A stretch of DNA of 64,000 bases from Seriola aureovittata (taxonomy: Eukaryota; Chordata; Actinopteri; Carangiformes; Carangidae). A program made the position numbers and the translations under genes. Below are positions 38,867 through 56,505 of the stretch, in pieces. The first letter of the stretch is position 1. Every line of letters begins with the position of its first letter. Below the pieces are notes generated by a model. It searched no databases, had not been told where the DNA came from, and worked only from the letters and a program-made list of their open reading frames with translations. The stretch lies in NCBI RefSeq assembly GCF_021018895.1, contig NC_079386.1:16417552-16481551 (forward strand), written 5' to 3'.

Positions 38867-41435
38867 GATGGTGTAATACTACTAATATTTTTACTAAGTC
38901 TGATGTGCAGATGAGATACCTGTGACTGTCTGTAAAGGGTGAGCAGTACAGCATAACCCCCAGACCTTTTCTGAGGCATGTACTCCCTCTTCTTCTTCCT
39001 CCCTCCTCCTCCTCCTCCTTTGTCCTTCCCACGATCCCCTGCAGCATTCTTCTACAAAGAATGATGGATCACAGAGGAAAAGATCAATCACAGCTCAGTG
39101 AAGAAACCCACACTGATCACATCCATTTCACTTCATCACTTCTTACTGGATGAAACGACAGAAAATGAAAATTCGACATTTCCTCGTCATAAAAGCTTTT
39201 ATATTTAACACATTTACTCTTGGATTAGTAACCGATTCTTTAAAAATCACCCTCAGCCATATTTGGAATTGAATGTTACAAAACCTGTTTTGCATTTTTC
39301 ATAAACTATCACAGGAGTGGAGGAACAAACAACCACACAGTCAGATTTATAGCTGTCCTCCTTCACTTAAAAACAATTCATTAACACAATTGTCTGACTA
39401 TTATTTGACTGTTTTTACTGAAGTAAATAAACAGTAAATGTCTCTGCCAGCTTGGTCATCACATCCAGAAAGTTTATACTCTTATGAAGACCTGTCAGAT
39501 TTCTTAATTGTCATGAACAAGCAACATAACTAATAAAAGGTTTGTTATTAAATCCTCTACTCAAAAAAACATATTGTTTGGTTCGACTCACAGCTTCTGA
39601 GGAATTGAATTATCCCTGTGAATTTTTCTGTGTAGAAACTCTATGATGTGTGTGTTGGTGTGTCTTTACACGGCCCGCACTCCTTTTATTACCTGTCTGG
39701 ATGGAGCCAGGCTGTTGTTGTCTGGTCTGCCAGGAGGGGGCGCTCCTTTAGGGAGCGAGTGAATAGGAGCGTCTGGACCTGGAGCAGAGGTGAAGAGGAG
39801 AAGAGAAGAAAAAAAGTGGAGACAGAGGAAATAAAGAAGCTGATAACAGAAAGTCTTATAATGTAAAATAAAATAAACTTCCCTCCATCCACCTCCTTCT
39901 TGACGGCTCATTCTGTGGTTTATGTAGTTTGATAATTATATTTCTATCTCTTCCTTCTACTTTCCCTCCTGTCTGAACATACTCATAGATTAATAAGGAA
40001 CACCAAAGCACATACCATCTTTTTCAAAACATTGTTGTTTCCTTCTTTATTCTTTTAAAATATATAGTTTTACTTACATGGTAATAAAATTACAACATCC
40101 TCAGCACCTGGCAATCTCACTTAATGCAAACATCAATTACTCCATCCATCCATTCATCCGTTTCTCACCCTTTTCTCTGAGGTGTCGTTGCAGTTTTTCA
40201 TCCAGAATCTTACAGATCCCGTCTCCAAAGTTTTGGAGGATCTTTGCCTCTTTGGCGTTTTGTAGCGGTAGTGGATACTTGTTCAAAGAGCTGATGGCCT
40301 GATGAATGACAGAAAACACAGACACACAAATTATTTTCAAGACATTTTGAATATATTTTGTGAATGATTGAGTCATTCCTGTGCAGGAAGTTTCTAGACT
40401 TTCCAAACATATTAACCTTTAGCCGTCTGATGTGATCTGATATGAACAAAAATATGTGGATGTCTGAACATTACACCAATATGTGACTGTTGATGTGAGC
40501 ATCTCAATCCAAAACCATGAGCACTGGCAAAGCTTTCCACCACATTTTAAAACCTAGCTGCATCGATTTGATCCAGTGCAGCCGCAATGATGATGTTGGA
40601 TGATAATGTCTGGCTCATAGTCTGTGATTGAGTTTATCTCAACGATGTAGGTTGGGTTTGGGGATTCGTGCGCTCTGTCAGTCCGTTTTTTAGCAGCCGG
40701 GGGTGGAACCCGATGTGGTTTTCTGCTGTTGTGGCCCATCTGCCTCAAGGTTGAATGACACGTTTCTGCTGTCTGTCCAAGTGTCTCTCTCTGCAGATCT
40801 GTCACTCACTGGATGTTTATTGGGGTTTTTTTTTTTTTTTGCACCATTCTGAGTGAACTCTATTGTGAGTGTGAATCCCAGGAGATCAGCAGTTTCAGAA
40901 ACACTCAAACCAGCTGGTCTGACACCAACAATCATACCACGGTCTAAAGCCACTGTCACATTATTTCCCCTCCATTCTGATGTTTGATGTGAACATTAAC
41001 TGAAGTTCATGAACTGTGTCTGCAGGATTTTATACATTGCACTGTTGCCATGCGGACTATTGAATGATTGTAAGAATAAGCAGGTGTGCAGGTGTTCATC
41101 TGTTGCATTAAGATTTCACCTTTTGAGACAAATAAACTAAAAACAAAGAAAGTCCACATGGGGTGTCCACATACTTTTGGCCATGTAGTGTTTCTTTTCT
41201 TTTTACTTTAGCTTTTCAGATGTAATGAGGATCAGAGCTGCTTCCTGCTCAGTAAGAAGTTAGGGTTATGAAGTGAGCAGATCGTCCTCCTCACCTTTTG
41301 ATAGGTGTACTGGATCTTCAGCCCCTTCTCTTTCGCCTCGTCCCGGAGCTCGGTGAGCCACTTCAGGAACAGCGGGTTCGGGCAGGAGGGCAGGGCGCGT
41401 TTCCGACCCAACCGGACCGGCTCCGAAGCTGGCAT
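33821..41435 (-). CDS. mus81: MUS81 structure-specific endonuclease subunit, 16 coding exons
   Basis: MUS81 is the catalytic XPF-family subunit that pairs with EME1/EME2 to cut 3'-flap, fork and nicked Holliday-junction DNA in the nucleus. Coding exons, 5' to 3', are 41435-41295, 40298-40169, 39778-39693, 39051-38920, 38822-38742, 38623-38535, 38107-37913, 37821-37666, 37578-37451, 37368-37256, 36847-36728, 36197-36102, 35539-35411, 35199-35096, 34647-34564 and 33887-33821. All have AC/CT (GT-AG) borders, and phases join into 616 codons (human 551). Residues 1-85 are the N-terminal helix-hairpin-helix ([32 protein letters not shown]); about 130-235 is the winged helix. The nuclease domain spans about 298-490, with D331, GDF at 365-367 and the catalytic ERKRMDD at 397-403. 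Residues 530-616 are the C-terminal HhH2, ending [15 protein letters not shown]. All key catalytic residues are present, so it appears functional. The linker (237-285) is very acidic and longer than in mammals. Confidence 0.95.
35726..35789 (+). repeat. (AC)n microsatellite in MUS81 intron 12
   Basis: About 32 uninterrupted AC units between coding exons 12 and 13 of MUS81. The run creates poly-Cys-Val open frames on the other strand, which are artefacts. Confidence 0.95.
36063..36094 (+). repeat. (TG)n microsatellite next to MUS81 exon 12 donor
   Basis: The TG run, with one TA interruption, ends 7 bp from the donor of coding exon 12. On the transcript it reads (CA)n. A complementary (GT)n run lies directly upstream of the same exon (36,200-36,214). 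Confidence 0.9.
36440..36632 (+). repeat. Dispersed repeat fragment in MUS81 intron 11
   Basis: aaattcagtttaccatcctg, acaaagaaaaaaaagctgct and gagtaatcgctgcagctcta match the 3' half of the same teleost repeat family. It lies wholly within the intron between coding exons 11 and 12. Confidence 0.6.
36930..37200 (+). repeat. Dispersed repeat fragment in MUS81 intron 10
   Basis: It starts ggggctgaaatctattattt and continues attttcttgataaatagatt and cacagcttcccagaggtg, matching the CTGCAACTAACGATT repeat family in forward orientation. The right end (about 37,150-37,200) reads more like the reverse orientation of the same family, so this may be a small fold-back or two nested fragments. Confidence 0.55.
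38828..38873 (+). repeat. (GAT)n microsatellite at MUS81 exon 5 acceptor
   Basis: GAT/GGT triplets run to within a few bases of the exon 5 acceptor. In the transcript this is a CAT/CAC run feeding directly into tttctctgcag, so the microsatellite makes up the upstream part of the pyrimidine tract. Confidence 0.85.
40580..41195. repeat. Dispersed teleost repeat inside MUS81 intron 1
   Basis: Phrases such as atcccaggagatcagcagtt, tcaaaccagctggtctgaca, gatgtgaacattaactgaag and tgcattgcactgttgcc (approximate wording) belong to a repeat seen widely in fish genomes. The right end ccacatacttttggccatgt resembles the end of Tc1/hAT-type DNA elements. The class is uncertain. It fills most of the intron between coding exons 1 and 2 and produces only spurious open frames. 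Confidence 0.6.
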
Positions 41436-41445
41436 CCCTTTGGGT

Positions 41446-41790
41446 CTGACAGGAGACGGACGACGGGATAAACCCCAGCTGCCGCACTACGACACGTTAA
41501 ACTACATTTAGCCGAGTTGGTGCAAACAACACAAACATGTCCTGCGACTTTAGCTAACTAACGCTAGCGTTAGCTGACAACAACTAGCCATTTACCCGGT
41601 GTGAGGGTTTTCACCAACAAGACATAAAGTTTAAAAGTAGACAACAACATGTTGTAGAAGGTTTAAGCAAAGAAAAGAGTAGAAGAAGTCGTGTTTGTGC
41701 CTGGAAGTTGGGCTCACCTATTAGTTGAGAAGCTGCAGCTGCTGCTGGCGCCTTGTATTCAAACACACTGCGCATGTCCTTTTTGACACG
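41446..41790 (-). promoter_or_regulatory. mus81: MUS81 5' UTR with non-coding first exon
   Basis: Ten bases upstream of the start codon the minus strand reads ctcctgtcag, a good acceptor (exon edge 41445). A matching donor, ctaatag followed by gtgagccc, lies at 41718. A non-coding first exon from about 41,718 to 41,790 spliced across a ~270-bp intron is the simplest reading. This is inferred from splice motifs only. Confidence 0.55.
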
Positions 41791-41815
41791 GTCACATGAC
41801 CGGAAGTAGAACGTG
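41768..41815. promoter_or_regulatory. Probable MUS81 core promoter motifs
   Basis: Just upstream of the putative first exon are ctgcgcatgt (NRF1-like half site), gtcacatgac (E-box-like palindrome, 41791-41800) and ccggaagt (ETS/GABP-type site, 41800-41807). This combination is typical of TATA-less housekeeping promoters. Function is inferred from motif identity and position. Confidence 0.5.
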
Positions 41816-42039
41816 ACAAAAATGAGCTACAAAAAGGTAAATATAAGGTGAGCAAACGCTTAAATTATTAAATAAATGAATAGAAAGATACGAAAAATGT
41901 TATGAGTATAAAAAAATAATAATAATGAAGACTGAATAAAGGAATTAATAAATACTGTATTATATTAAAGTATTTCTAAATTTTATTTTAAAATCTTATT
42001 TGCAAAAGTAACCAAACAATAAAACACATAAATAGAAAT

Positions 42040-42300
42040 GCAACTAACAATTATTGTCATTATAAATTGAATTGAATTGAATTAAATTCCTTATTTTATC
42101 TATTCAGTCATTCAATTTACTTTAATGTAAATCCTGGAAAAGCAGCAAACCCTTACATTTGTGAGTCTTTAGTCACGAAATGTTTGGCATTTTTTGCTTG
42201 AAAAGAAAGGGAATTTAATGATTAATGAATCATCAAAATAGCTGTAGAATAATTTTCTGTGAATCAATCAATCAACTAATTATTGATGGACTCTAGCATT
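42040..42300 (+). repeat. Dispersed teleost repeat upstream of MUS81
   Basis: It reads gcaactaacaattattgtca, aaaagcagcaaacccttaca, ggcattttttgcttgaaaag and atcaaaatagctgtagaat in the order expected for the CTGCAACTAACGATT family. This is one of the more complete copies in the window. Confidence 0.65.
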
Positions 42301-42844
42301 AATTGTAATGAATTAGATATAAATAAAGGCTTTAAATACATTTGCAGTTATTTTGTTAGTATTATTTTGTAATTTACTGCAAGTAGGCTGATAGTAGTAG
42401 CAGAAGTCGTATTAAGGGCCTTGCCCAACAGCACCACAACAGTGTAGATAAGGGTTGGTAAGTGCTGCTTTTTTCACTTTTCCCACTCAGAACCCAAACT
42501 GCCTTTTAACACCGACTAAAAAGAAATAAATAAAATGTTAAAAATGAATAAATGAATTAAAAATACAACATGCACAACTCTTCTGCCATGACAAATATGA
42601 TGTTATACACAAGATGGATTTTGTGAATAAGCGAATGACTTTCACCTCTCTTCAATGGGCGTCAGCTGACTTTAAAGACCGTTATGTGGTTGTCACCTGA
42701 ATCCGCCTCCATGTATCCGCAGGCCGAAGGCTGTTTGCTGGAATCCTCCAACAAGACCCGACAGAGACCAGGAATCCAACCTCACCCTCCCAGCCACATC
42801 CTCTCCTTCTCTCTCTGTCTTTCAGCTCACACAGTCAAGAGCTT

Positions 42845-42861
42845 GGGGGGGGGGGGGGGGG
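42845..42861 (+). repeat. G17 homopolymer
   Basis: Seventeen consecutive G residues, flanked by agagctt and tcgaat. Long G runs are rare in fish DNA and are prone to length error in sequencing. Confidence 0.9.
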
Positions 42862-44028
42862 TCGAATAATTAGCGCATAACAGTCATCATTTGTGGACTC
42901 ACACACTGGGTGAAGAGGCAGTGTAAAGCTTTATTAACTTACACTTTTATATTCAAATGAAACCAGGTTGTTTAATGTTGTGAAATGAGGCCAAAGGAAA
43001 CACTTTTGTCATTCACACAGGAAACAGAAACCCACAAAAAGCAATTCTATACCACAAGCAACTGGACTTAAATATGATGTCAAAACTCTACTAAGTAGTA
43101 TTTCACCAACTTACTGACAAAAAGTAGTAGTAGTGTGACATATGGAAACACGTGGATTTACAGCTGTAATGCCAAGAATTCCTTTTGTGCCTTCAGCAAC
43201 GTCTTCACACATCCTGCTGTAACTTGTAAATGTATTAAATTCTTTTTTTGATTATGTCCTTTATTACCTTTCATATATCACTTGCGGTGCTTTTTTCCTC
43301 GCAGGTCTCAACTGAATATTAGACCTCAAACGTTTTTTGTTTTTTTAATTATTTTACAAGAAAACATGAGAAACAGATTATATACTGCAATAGCTAAATC
43401 CAGTAAACGGATTCATATTACTGACTCATACTGTCAGGGTATGAATAGACGGTTATTTGTCAGACAAAGGAAATATGCGCACACACAAACAAACACATAG
43501 GTTTATGATCGTCCTCAACGGCTTCATTCTCGTATACTGTCGACCTTTATCACTGAAATAAAACAGGATTTTAATGACGGACAAGTTCCAGTTTGGTGAT
43601 TTTAGAAATTCACCAACTGATTTGATCAATTTGGAATTTAACTGAACATAAAGTTTGTAAATCAAAGTCTCTTAATGCTTACTGAGACGCTGAGTTAGTT
43701 TGCATCTGTGCATTTTAACAAAACATAACAAGTAGAATTTTGGCAATCTGCATGACAGATTTACTGCTGCATGCACTTGTAAATGTAAGGATATACTGCA
43801 CATGCAATTAGAGGGCAGGGCCTTTATGTTCTACAGCGGTACAGACTGCATTTTTTAAAAGTCAGACAAGTCTGACAAGTTTGTATGATTAAGTGAAATT
43901 TGAATGTTGGCCCATATGAGAATTGAACTTTAATATCTTTATTATTTTACCATCCAAAAACAAACATTGATATTTAGTTGCAGGGGTGTCCATTACAATG
44001 CATGAATGAAGGAATGTGTGTCTGTGTC

Positions 44029-44032
<4 letters not shown>

Positions 44033-44061
<29 letters not shown>
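44033..44061. repeat. (TA)n microsatellite
   Basis: About 14 alternating TA units after a tgtctgtgtctgtc stretch, in the presumed OVOL1 3' UTR or intergenic region. Confidence 0.9.
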
Positions 44062-44066
<5 letters not shown>

Positions 44067-45027
44067 GTATATAATTAGCTGTAGTAAAGCATTTCACAAC
44101 AGATTCATCCGTTATGAGGTTTTCACTATTTTAGCGTTTAAGTCGTCTTCTCATTGTCTGCCTGGTTGTGTATCTTGATGCATATTTAAATGCATTTAAA
44201 TATACACTCTGATCACTGTTTATATAAACACACGTCTACTTGTTGGTACGAATACAAATCTGAATGCATTTAAAATCGCTAAAAATTTGTATTTCTGCTA
44301 ATATTTCTTTTTTGTAAATTATTTTATTTTTCTCTTCTCATGATTTCAATGTGACTAGACAATAATATTATTATTTACCAATATAACTGGTTATAATTGT
44401 TTTAAAATTTTGGTTAATGTTGTATAAATTCAGCCAGATGATTTGTCGGTTTTTTTTGTTGTTTGGATTAGAAAAGACAAGACTTGAGGGTTTTTCAAAT
44501 GCTGCCAGTTAATTATATTTTCTGGAAAATCAGAAGCTTGGGGAAATGAACCGCAGCAGGTTGTTGGTATATTTTCCATAAATAAAAATTCATTATATTT
44601 TCACTTTTTGTAGGCACCATTTCTAGAAGCTTTCCCAGCCCATGAAAGAGACTCTGTTAAAGGATGAAGAATAAACATAATTCATAACAAAAAAGAAAAT
44701 TCATTTTTTCAGTAATATATTATTCCCTTTAATATAACAGTTTTACTTTTTTTAGTAGATACAAAAATTCATCTTTTTGCTGTACAGACACACCCATAGG
44801 AAACATTCACAATGTAAAGAAACATATGTTGGTATTGTTAAATATGTACATTTTCTTATTCATGTAAATATATAAAGTCAAAGTACGACACGGCCGTGTG
44901 GTGCGTTAATCCTTTCAACATTAGTCATATACAAATGCCCAAATCCAGACACACATACCTTCATAGATATTTACACATATACAGTACATGTATCGTATCC
45001 CTTTACCTACATGTCCATTATTTAATG

Positions 45028-45087
45028 CATCCATCCATCCATTCATCCATCCATCCATCCATCCTTCATCCATCCTTCATCCATCCC
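45028..45087 (+). repeat. (CATC)n microsatellite
   Basis: Imperfect CATC/CATT tetranucleotides about 40 bp downstream of the OVOL1 stop codon on the minus strand, hence probably inside its 3' UTR. Confidence 0.9.
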
Positions 45088-45127
45088 CCTAAGCTTATGT
45101 TGATGATCTTTCAGGCTCTCCTCCTCT

Positions 45128-51714
<6,587 letters not shown>

Positions 51715-52117
51715 GTTCGGTTATTACCTAGATCTTTGGAGGGATTTGCGTGCAGGTAGTTTTTTTTTTTTTTTTCTTCCGCGACGCAGAGGCGACTGGG
51801 AGCTAGGAAAGCAGGAAACTCCAAAGTTGGTGGACAGAAATGGAAGGTGTCGGTCCCCTCTTCTCCTTCCTCCTTGCACCTTTCTTCTCGTTTCGCAAGC
51901 CGTGGACCGCTTTATCTCCTTTTCCCCTCGCGCTGATTGTCTCTAAGGCTCCGAATCTAAAAGGAAAGGAGAGTGTGTCTCGGCGTCGGGACAGGTGAGT
52001 CCGCTCAGGTGAGCAAGCCGGACAGGTAAAGACGAGTATCACCTACAGCGCTCTGAAATAACGGGAGTGTGTGTGAGTGGGTGAGAGAGCGGGCTAAGGA
52101 AAACAATATCCCTGATT

Positions 52118-52159
<42 letters not shown>

Positions 52160-52260
52160 AGTCGACAGAGGTGGGTCAAAACGCAGCTCAGGTACTCATT
52201 TAAAAGCAGGAAACAGGCGCCAGCGCGCATGCGCGTCAGAAATAACGGTGACAACAAGCT
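51715..52260 (-). promoter_or_regulatory. OVOL1 5' UTR and promoter region
   Basis: GC-richer sequence immediately upstream of the OVOL1 start, with CpGs (cgcgacgcag, ctcggcgtcgg, agcgcgcatgcgcg). It includes a T15 run at about 51,760-51,774 and a (GA)n run at 52,130-52,154. The palindromic gcgcatgcgc near 52,224-52,233 is a perfect NRF1-type site. No TATA box is evident and the start site is unknown. Confidence 0.5.
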
Positions 52261-52442
52261 GAAGGGAGCCTGGGTTAGGCCTCAGTAGGCTATACCTGCT
52301 GAACCGGTTTACCCCTCCTCTCTCTCTCTCTCTGTCTGCCTCAGTCTTTCCTTTCCTCTCTCTATCTGAACCTCCATTCAGCTTTAAGGTGTGGGGAACG
52401 GTGGAAGTGACAAGAAGAGGAAGAGAATATAGGGAATAGGCT

Positions 52443-52446
<4 letters not shown>

Positions 52447-52486
<40 letters not shown>

Positions 52487-52508
52487 TGTGTGTGTGTGTG
52501 TGTGTGTG
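52447..52508. repeat. Compound (AG)n(TG)n microsatellite
   Basis: About 20 AG units run straight into about 11 TG units, upstream of OVOL1. Confidence 0.95.
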
Positions 52509-52904
52509 AAGGGTAATTATACAATATAGACACAGAGGAACACACACGCAAACACACCTTCCCCCCGGAGATGCGTGAACACAGCAGGCAAAACCAAACA
52601 CGCTCTTATCTAAGTGTTTGACCTGTGACATTTTAAGTTAGCCATCTTTGATTTTTCTTTCCGGCTGAACGTCTAGAGGAGTCTGAGGTGTGTTCATGGC
52701 CGAGGGGAATAATTTAGGATGAATCAAACTGACCTCTGTCATTTGCAGACAAGGTTCCGGGAGGAAGCTGCATCATATCACCATATCTGATGTAGGCCCA
52801 CACGTTAAAGGCTGATTTGAGTGCTGACGTGATTTTCTCCCTTTATGCCAGTTTATTAGACACATCGAGCTAAAACCAGGGAGGTCTAATACACCGGATC
52901 AGTT

Positions 52905-53240
52905 ATTATCTCCACCAAGGAGGTCATGTTTTCAGCTGTAGCCATTTATCTGTTTGATTATCAACAGGATCAAACAAACAGTATTGAACTGATTTGCATC
53001 AAGCGTGGTGAAGGGACGGGGCGTGGGCCGAGGGCCGAGGGCCGAGGGCCAACCCATTAAATTCTGTTGTGGATCCAGTTAACGTTGGATTGCAAGATAG
53101 GAAGTTCTCAGGAATTAACATTTGGATCTTGAAGTAAACAATCAGACACATTTAAGGTGTTGAGATCTATGAGTTTCTGACAGAGCAGGTGTGAGATTGT
53201 TTGGCCTTGGCGGAGTCTAGGTGCTTTACTGAGTACCAGT
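52905..53240 (+). repeat. Dispersed repeat with internal 7-bp expansion
   Basis: ccaaggaggtcatgttttca, gaactgatttgcatcaagcg, cccattaaattctgttgtgg and ggccttggcggagtctaggt are, in order, the landmarks of a repeat common in fish genomes (class unassigned). Between them gggccga is repeated about 3.7 times at 53,025-53,050, replacing the single ggccaagg expected. Confidence 0.65.
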
Positions 53241-54025
53241 GTTACCGCAGGTTGTGCTGCTGTTGACAGTGACAGGTGTTTCCACCCCATTTATATCAAC
53301 AAGTAAATGAAACACCTCTTTTTGTAATGCAACGTAATTCAACGGCACCTGAAGGAAAGATCCAGATATAGATTCACTGTTAGCTTTAGCTATAGGTGTA
53401 AATATAGGTGTTTATTATCAGGGAGGTTTGAGTCTGTCTTCACTGTTTGTTGTTTTCTTCAGCTTCTGCAGTGAAGTTCTATTGATTGTTGCATTATTAA
53501 AGGGGTTTTCTGTGCAGGACATTCACATGATGTTGTATTTGCATAACACTCCTGGTCGTGAGACACTAACTTGAAATCATGACGAGGGTTTGAAATCTCA
53601 TTGGGTAAGGGAAAGAATAAAAGCAGAAGTTCTGATAAAGGTTTAGCAGTCTTCTGTGTTTCTGTAGTGTGTAGTGATACATGTTTCATTACTGTGACCA
53701 CACTGCTTTTGCAAAGTCATGGTGTAAAATCAGGCTTGTGTTGAAGAGATATCTTGTTCTTCGGGTTTGATTAAAAAAAAAAACCTCAATGGTGCATTTA
53801 GATCCTGCGGGAAACGTGAAACACGCTTCAAATTCAACAGATGATTCCACAGAAAAGTATCACAATCACTTCAGGGTGAAACACTGAACTTTTATATTAA
53901 ATAGTGGAACTACTTTCTGAACTCTTTACTTTTCCACAGGAGGAAGAAAGTCATATTTTTTCCAGCAGTAACCCTGATTATTCAACACAGACGCAGAGGA
54001 ACATGAAATCCAGAATATAGATTAA

Positions 54026-54215
54026 AGCTGAAACAACTTGTCATTTGAATAATTAGTCGATGGATAGAACAAAAATCTTAATATACCATAAATTCACAAG
54101 TTCCAGACTTGCTGCGTTTCTCTGTGGTTTAACATGAAATTTAATGTTGAAGTGAATTTTTAATTTTGGACCAAATGTAATTTTGTAGACAGAACTTGAT
54201 TAATTGAAGAATATC
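54026..54215 (-). repeat. Probable dispersed repeat fragment
   Basis: aagctgaaacaacttgtcat and aataattagtcgatggatag resemble the terminal part of the CTGCAACTAACGATT family. The remainder is weakly similar, so the right boundary is uncertain. Confidence 0.4.
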
Positions 54216-55034
54216 TACCCACTTCCTTATGAAGTACAGCTGATATTAGCTTTAGTTTACCTGCTGATAACATATTTGATATTAGTCTCATAGCATGTCC
54301 CAGTGATGCTTAGTTAATTAGTTTAATATCACAGCTAAATATACCAATACAGGCCTGTAGGTATGTAAATGAGTCATTCAGCCCCACCTGTCCCTCCCTG
54401 CTGTGTGTTTACGGCCCCCTCCAGCTTCTGCACTGTTCTCTCTGCCTTTGTAATTAAACCAACTCCCACAAACATACACACACACACACACACACACCCT
54501 AAATGGCCTCTTGAAACACCTGAAACCTATACGTAACAACCCACCCACTGCATCCAAGTTCTTTCCCTACATGCATCTTGATGCCACCCACTTCTGTTTC
54601 TCCACTTCTTGTCCATCCCACATTTGATCGTTGTCTCTAGTTTCAGTTTTGCAGCTGTGATTTTGTGTCGCCCGAGTCCGGTCCCTCCTCGCTGGGTTGT
54701 GCAGTATGAAGTCTACGATGATGCACAGCCTGTGATGGAGCTGCTCTCATCGGCTGGGATGTGGAAAAGTGTGTAACTATACAGGTGGAGGTTTGTTTTT
54801 TCTTTTAAATGAATCAGTTTTCTTTCTCTGCTTCATCAGTAAAGTGAAAACAATAATCAATAAGCCTCATTATACCTTACTTCCTTATAATAATGAAGCC
54901 AGTCGCCTCTAGACTTGCTCTTAAATAGTTTGACATTTAGAAAAATTAAGCGTATTAGATTTAATGGAAAGAGTTAGAAAATACAATTGACATCATTGTT
55001 ATATTTGTGAGTCAAATATGAAGCTACAGCAGGA

Positions 55035-55215
55035 GACTGTTAGTTTAGCTTAGCATAAAGACTGGAGACAAGGGGGAGGAGCTAGCCTGGCTCAGTCCAA
55101 ATGTAAACAAATCACCCACCAACACCTCTGAAGTTCACTGATTAACATGGCTAGCTGCTTCCCCATGCTAAGCTAAGCTAATCGTTTTCTGGCTCCAGCT
55201 TCTTATTCAATAAAC
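55035..55215 (+). repeat. TTAGCTTAGC-type teleost repeat
   Basis: gtttagcttagcataaagac, gctagcctggctcagtccaa and ccatgctaagctaagctaat are characteristic ends of a short dispersed element abundant in perciform genomes. The central part is deleted relative to longer copies I know. Its class is not certain. Confidence 0.65.
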
Positions 55216-56379
55216 AGTCACCAGTTTAATTTAGCAAGGTAGCCGGGATTTCATACATAGTGTCTCTCAACTTATGTTTGTGCCATTCTGTGAAAGAATA
55301 ATAAAAGATTTAAAGATGGCCTCAATCAAACCCTGATTTCATTTAGTCTGGACCAGGTTCCACAATGCACCGATGATAACTGTGATAACACCATTATCGT
55401 GTGGATCAGGAATATGTTAGCATTTTGTTTCGCTTTACTCGTTGCATACGCCAATGCCATTATTTTATTCCAAGGGCCTTAAACCAGGTTCCAAGAACGA
55501 ACCTCTAACCCCGGCAAACACTCCCGTTACACTGTTAGATTCTCCTCTTTGTTTCAGTCCCTGCGTGTCGCCACTTGAGAGGTTTTTTTCCATTTGCATG
55601 TGCAGATATACCAGATAGACACACTTAAGAATACAAAATGTACGCAGCCTTTTTTCCGCCTGTTACTTCCTGCGGCTGTGCAGAGGACGAGGAGTCAGTT
55701 ATGAAAGAGAGGAGTGGTGAGGACTGAACGGGCTGCTGGAGTAGTTTGGGCAAGTTAGCTGAACCTACTCCGTCGTCTCTGTCATCGGTACTACTCTCCT
55801 TTTTGTCACATCGCCTTCAAACCTCTTTCTTGTGTCTACAGGCGGTTTCTGGACGTGTTTTGCTAAGAGAGACAGATTTAAGTCGGTTAAGAGAGAGATA
55901 AAGATGCAGAGAGAGAGAGAGAAGAGAAACGAGAGAAGAGAGCAGCACACTTTAGACCAGTTCAACCTGATCAACAAGCATCTCTTCTCCCGTCTCCTCC
56001 ACACGACTGTTACTTGTTTGTCTTTCCTCTCTCTGTTTTTGTTTTTACATTAAAGGAACACACTGATTTTTTTTTTTTTGGAGCCTACACTGTCGGCCAT
56101 CTTCTTTTTTTTTTTTAAGTTAAGTTTGGTCGTTGTCAGTTTAACTCATGGTTATTTTAGTGTCACCAGTGAGAGATAACTGATAATCTCTCCATATTAA
56201 TGGTAGTATAACAAAAACTCAATAAAAGTAACAAATGCAATGTGCATTACTTTTGCTCTAATCTTACTTAAAAACACATTTAGTGTCAGACACCTGCTAA
56301 ATAATGTATCTTTAATTATGCTCAAAATGTTTTGTTTTTTTTGCTAATGTTTGAGATTTTTAAATCTATTCTCTTTTAT

Positions 56380-56505
56380 CTCATTGTCACTTTAATTGAT
56401 TTGTCCTTTTCTTTTTAGCTCATCAGTCATCTGTGAAGCATTTTGAACTGCACTAACCTGTATGAAAAGTGCTGTGCAGATAAAGTTTGATTGATTGATT
56501 TAAGG
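56380..56505 (+). repeat. Retroposon 3' end with (TTGA)n tail
   Basis: The arrangement attttgaactgcactaacct, gtatgaaaagtgctgtgcag, ataaagtttgattgattgat matches the widespread fish LINE/SINE 3' end that finishes in an (ATTG)n microsatellite tail. Only the 3' end is recognisable. Confidence 0.5.

Larger units (their letters stand above)
41820..45127. other. Intergenic region between OVOL1 and MUS81, incl. OVOL1 3' UTR
   Basis: I found no coding region. The right part is presumably the OVOL1 3' UTR, whose end is not clear: TTTATT (AATAAA on the minus strand) occurs near 43,934, 43,259 and 42,930. The left part is AT-rich intergenic DNA with a dispersed repeat at 42,040-42,300. A G17 run lies at 42,845-42,861, a (TA)n run at 44,033-44,061 and a CATC run at 45,028-45,087. 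Confidence 0.55.

Noticed and set aside
55765..56053. Open frames with Arg/Glu-rich sequence near 55.8-56.0 kb
   Set aside because: They overlap on both strands across a GA-rich patch; there is no recognisable domain, splice partner or paralogue.
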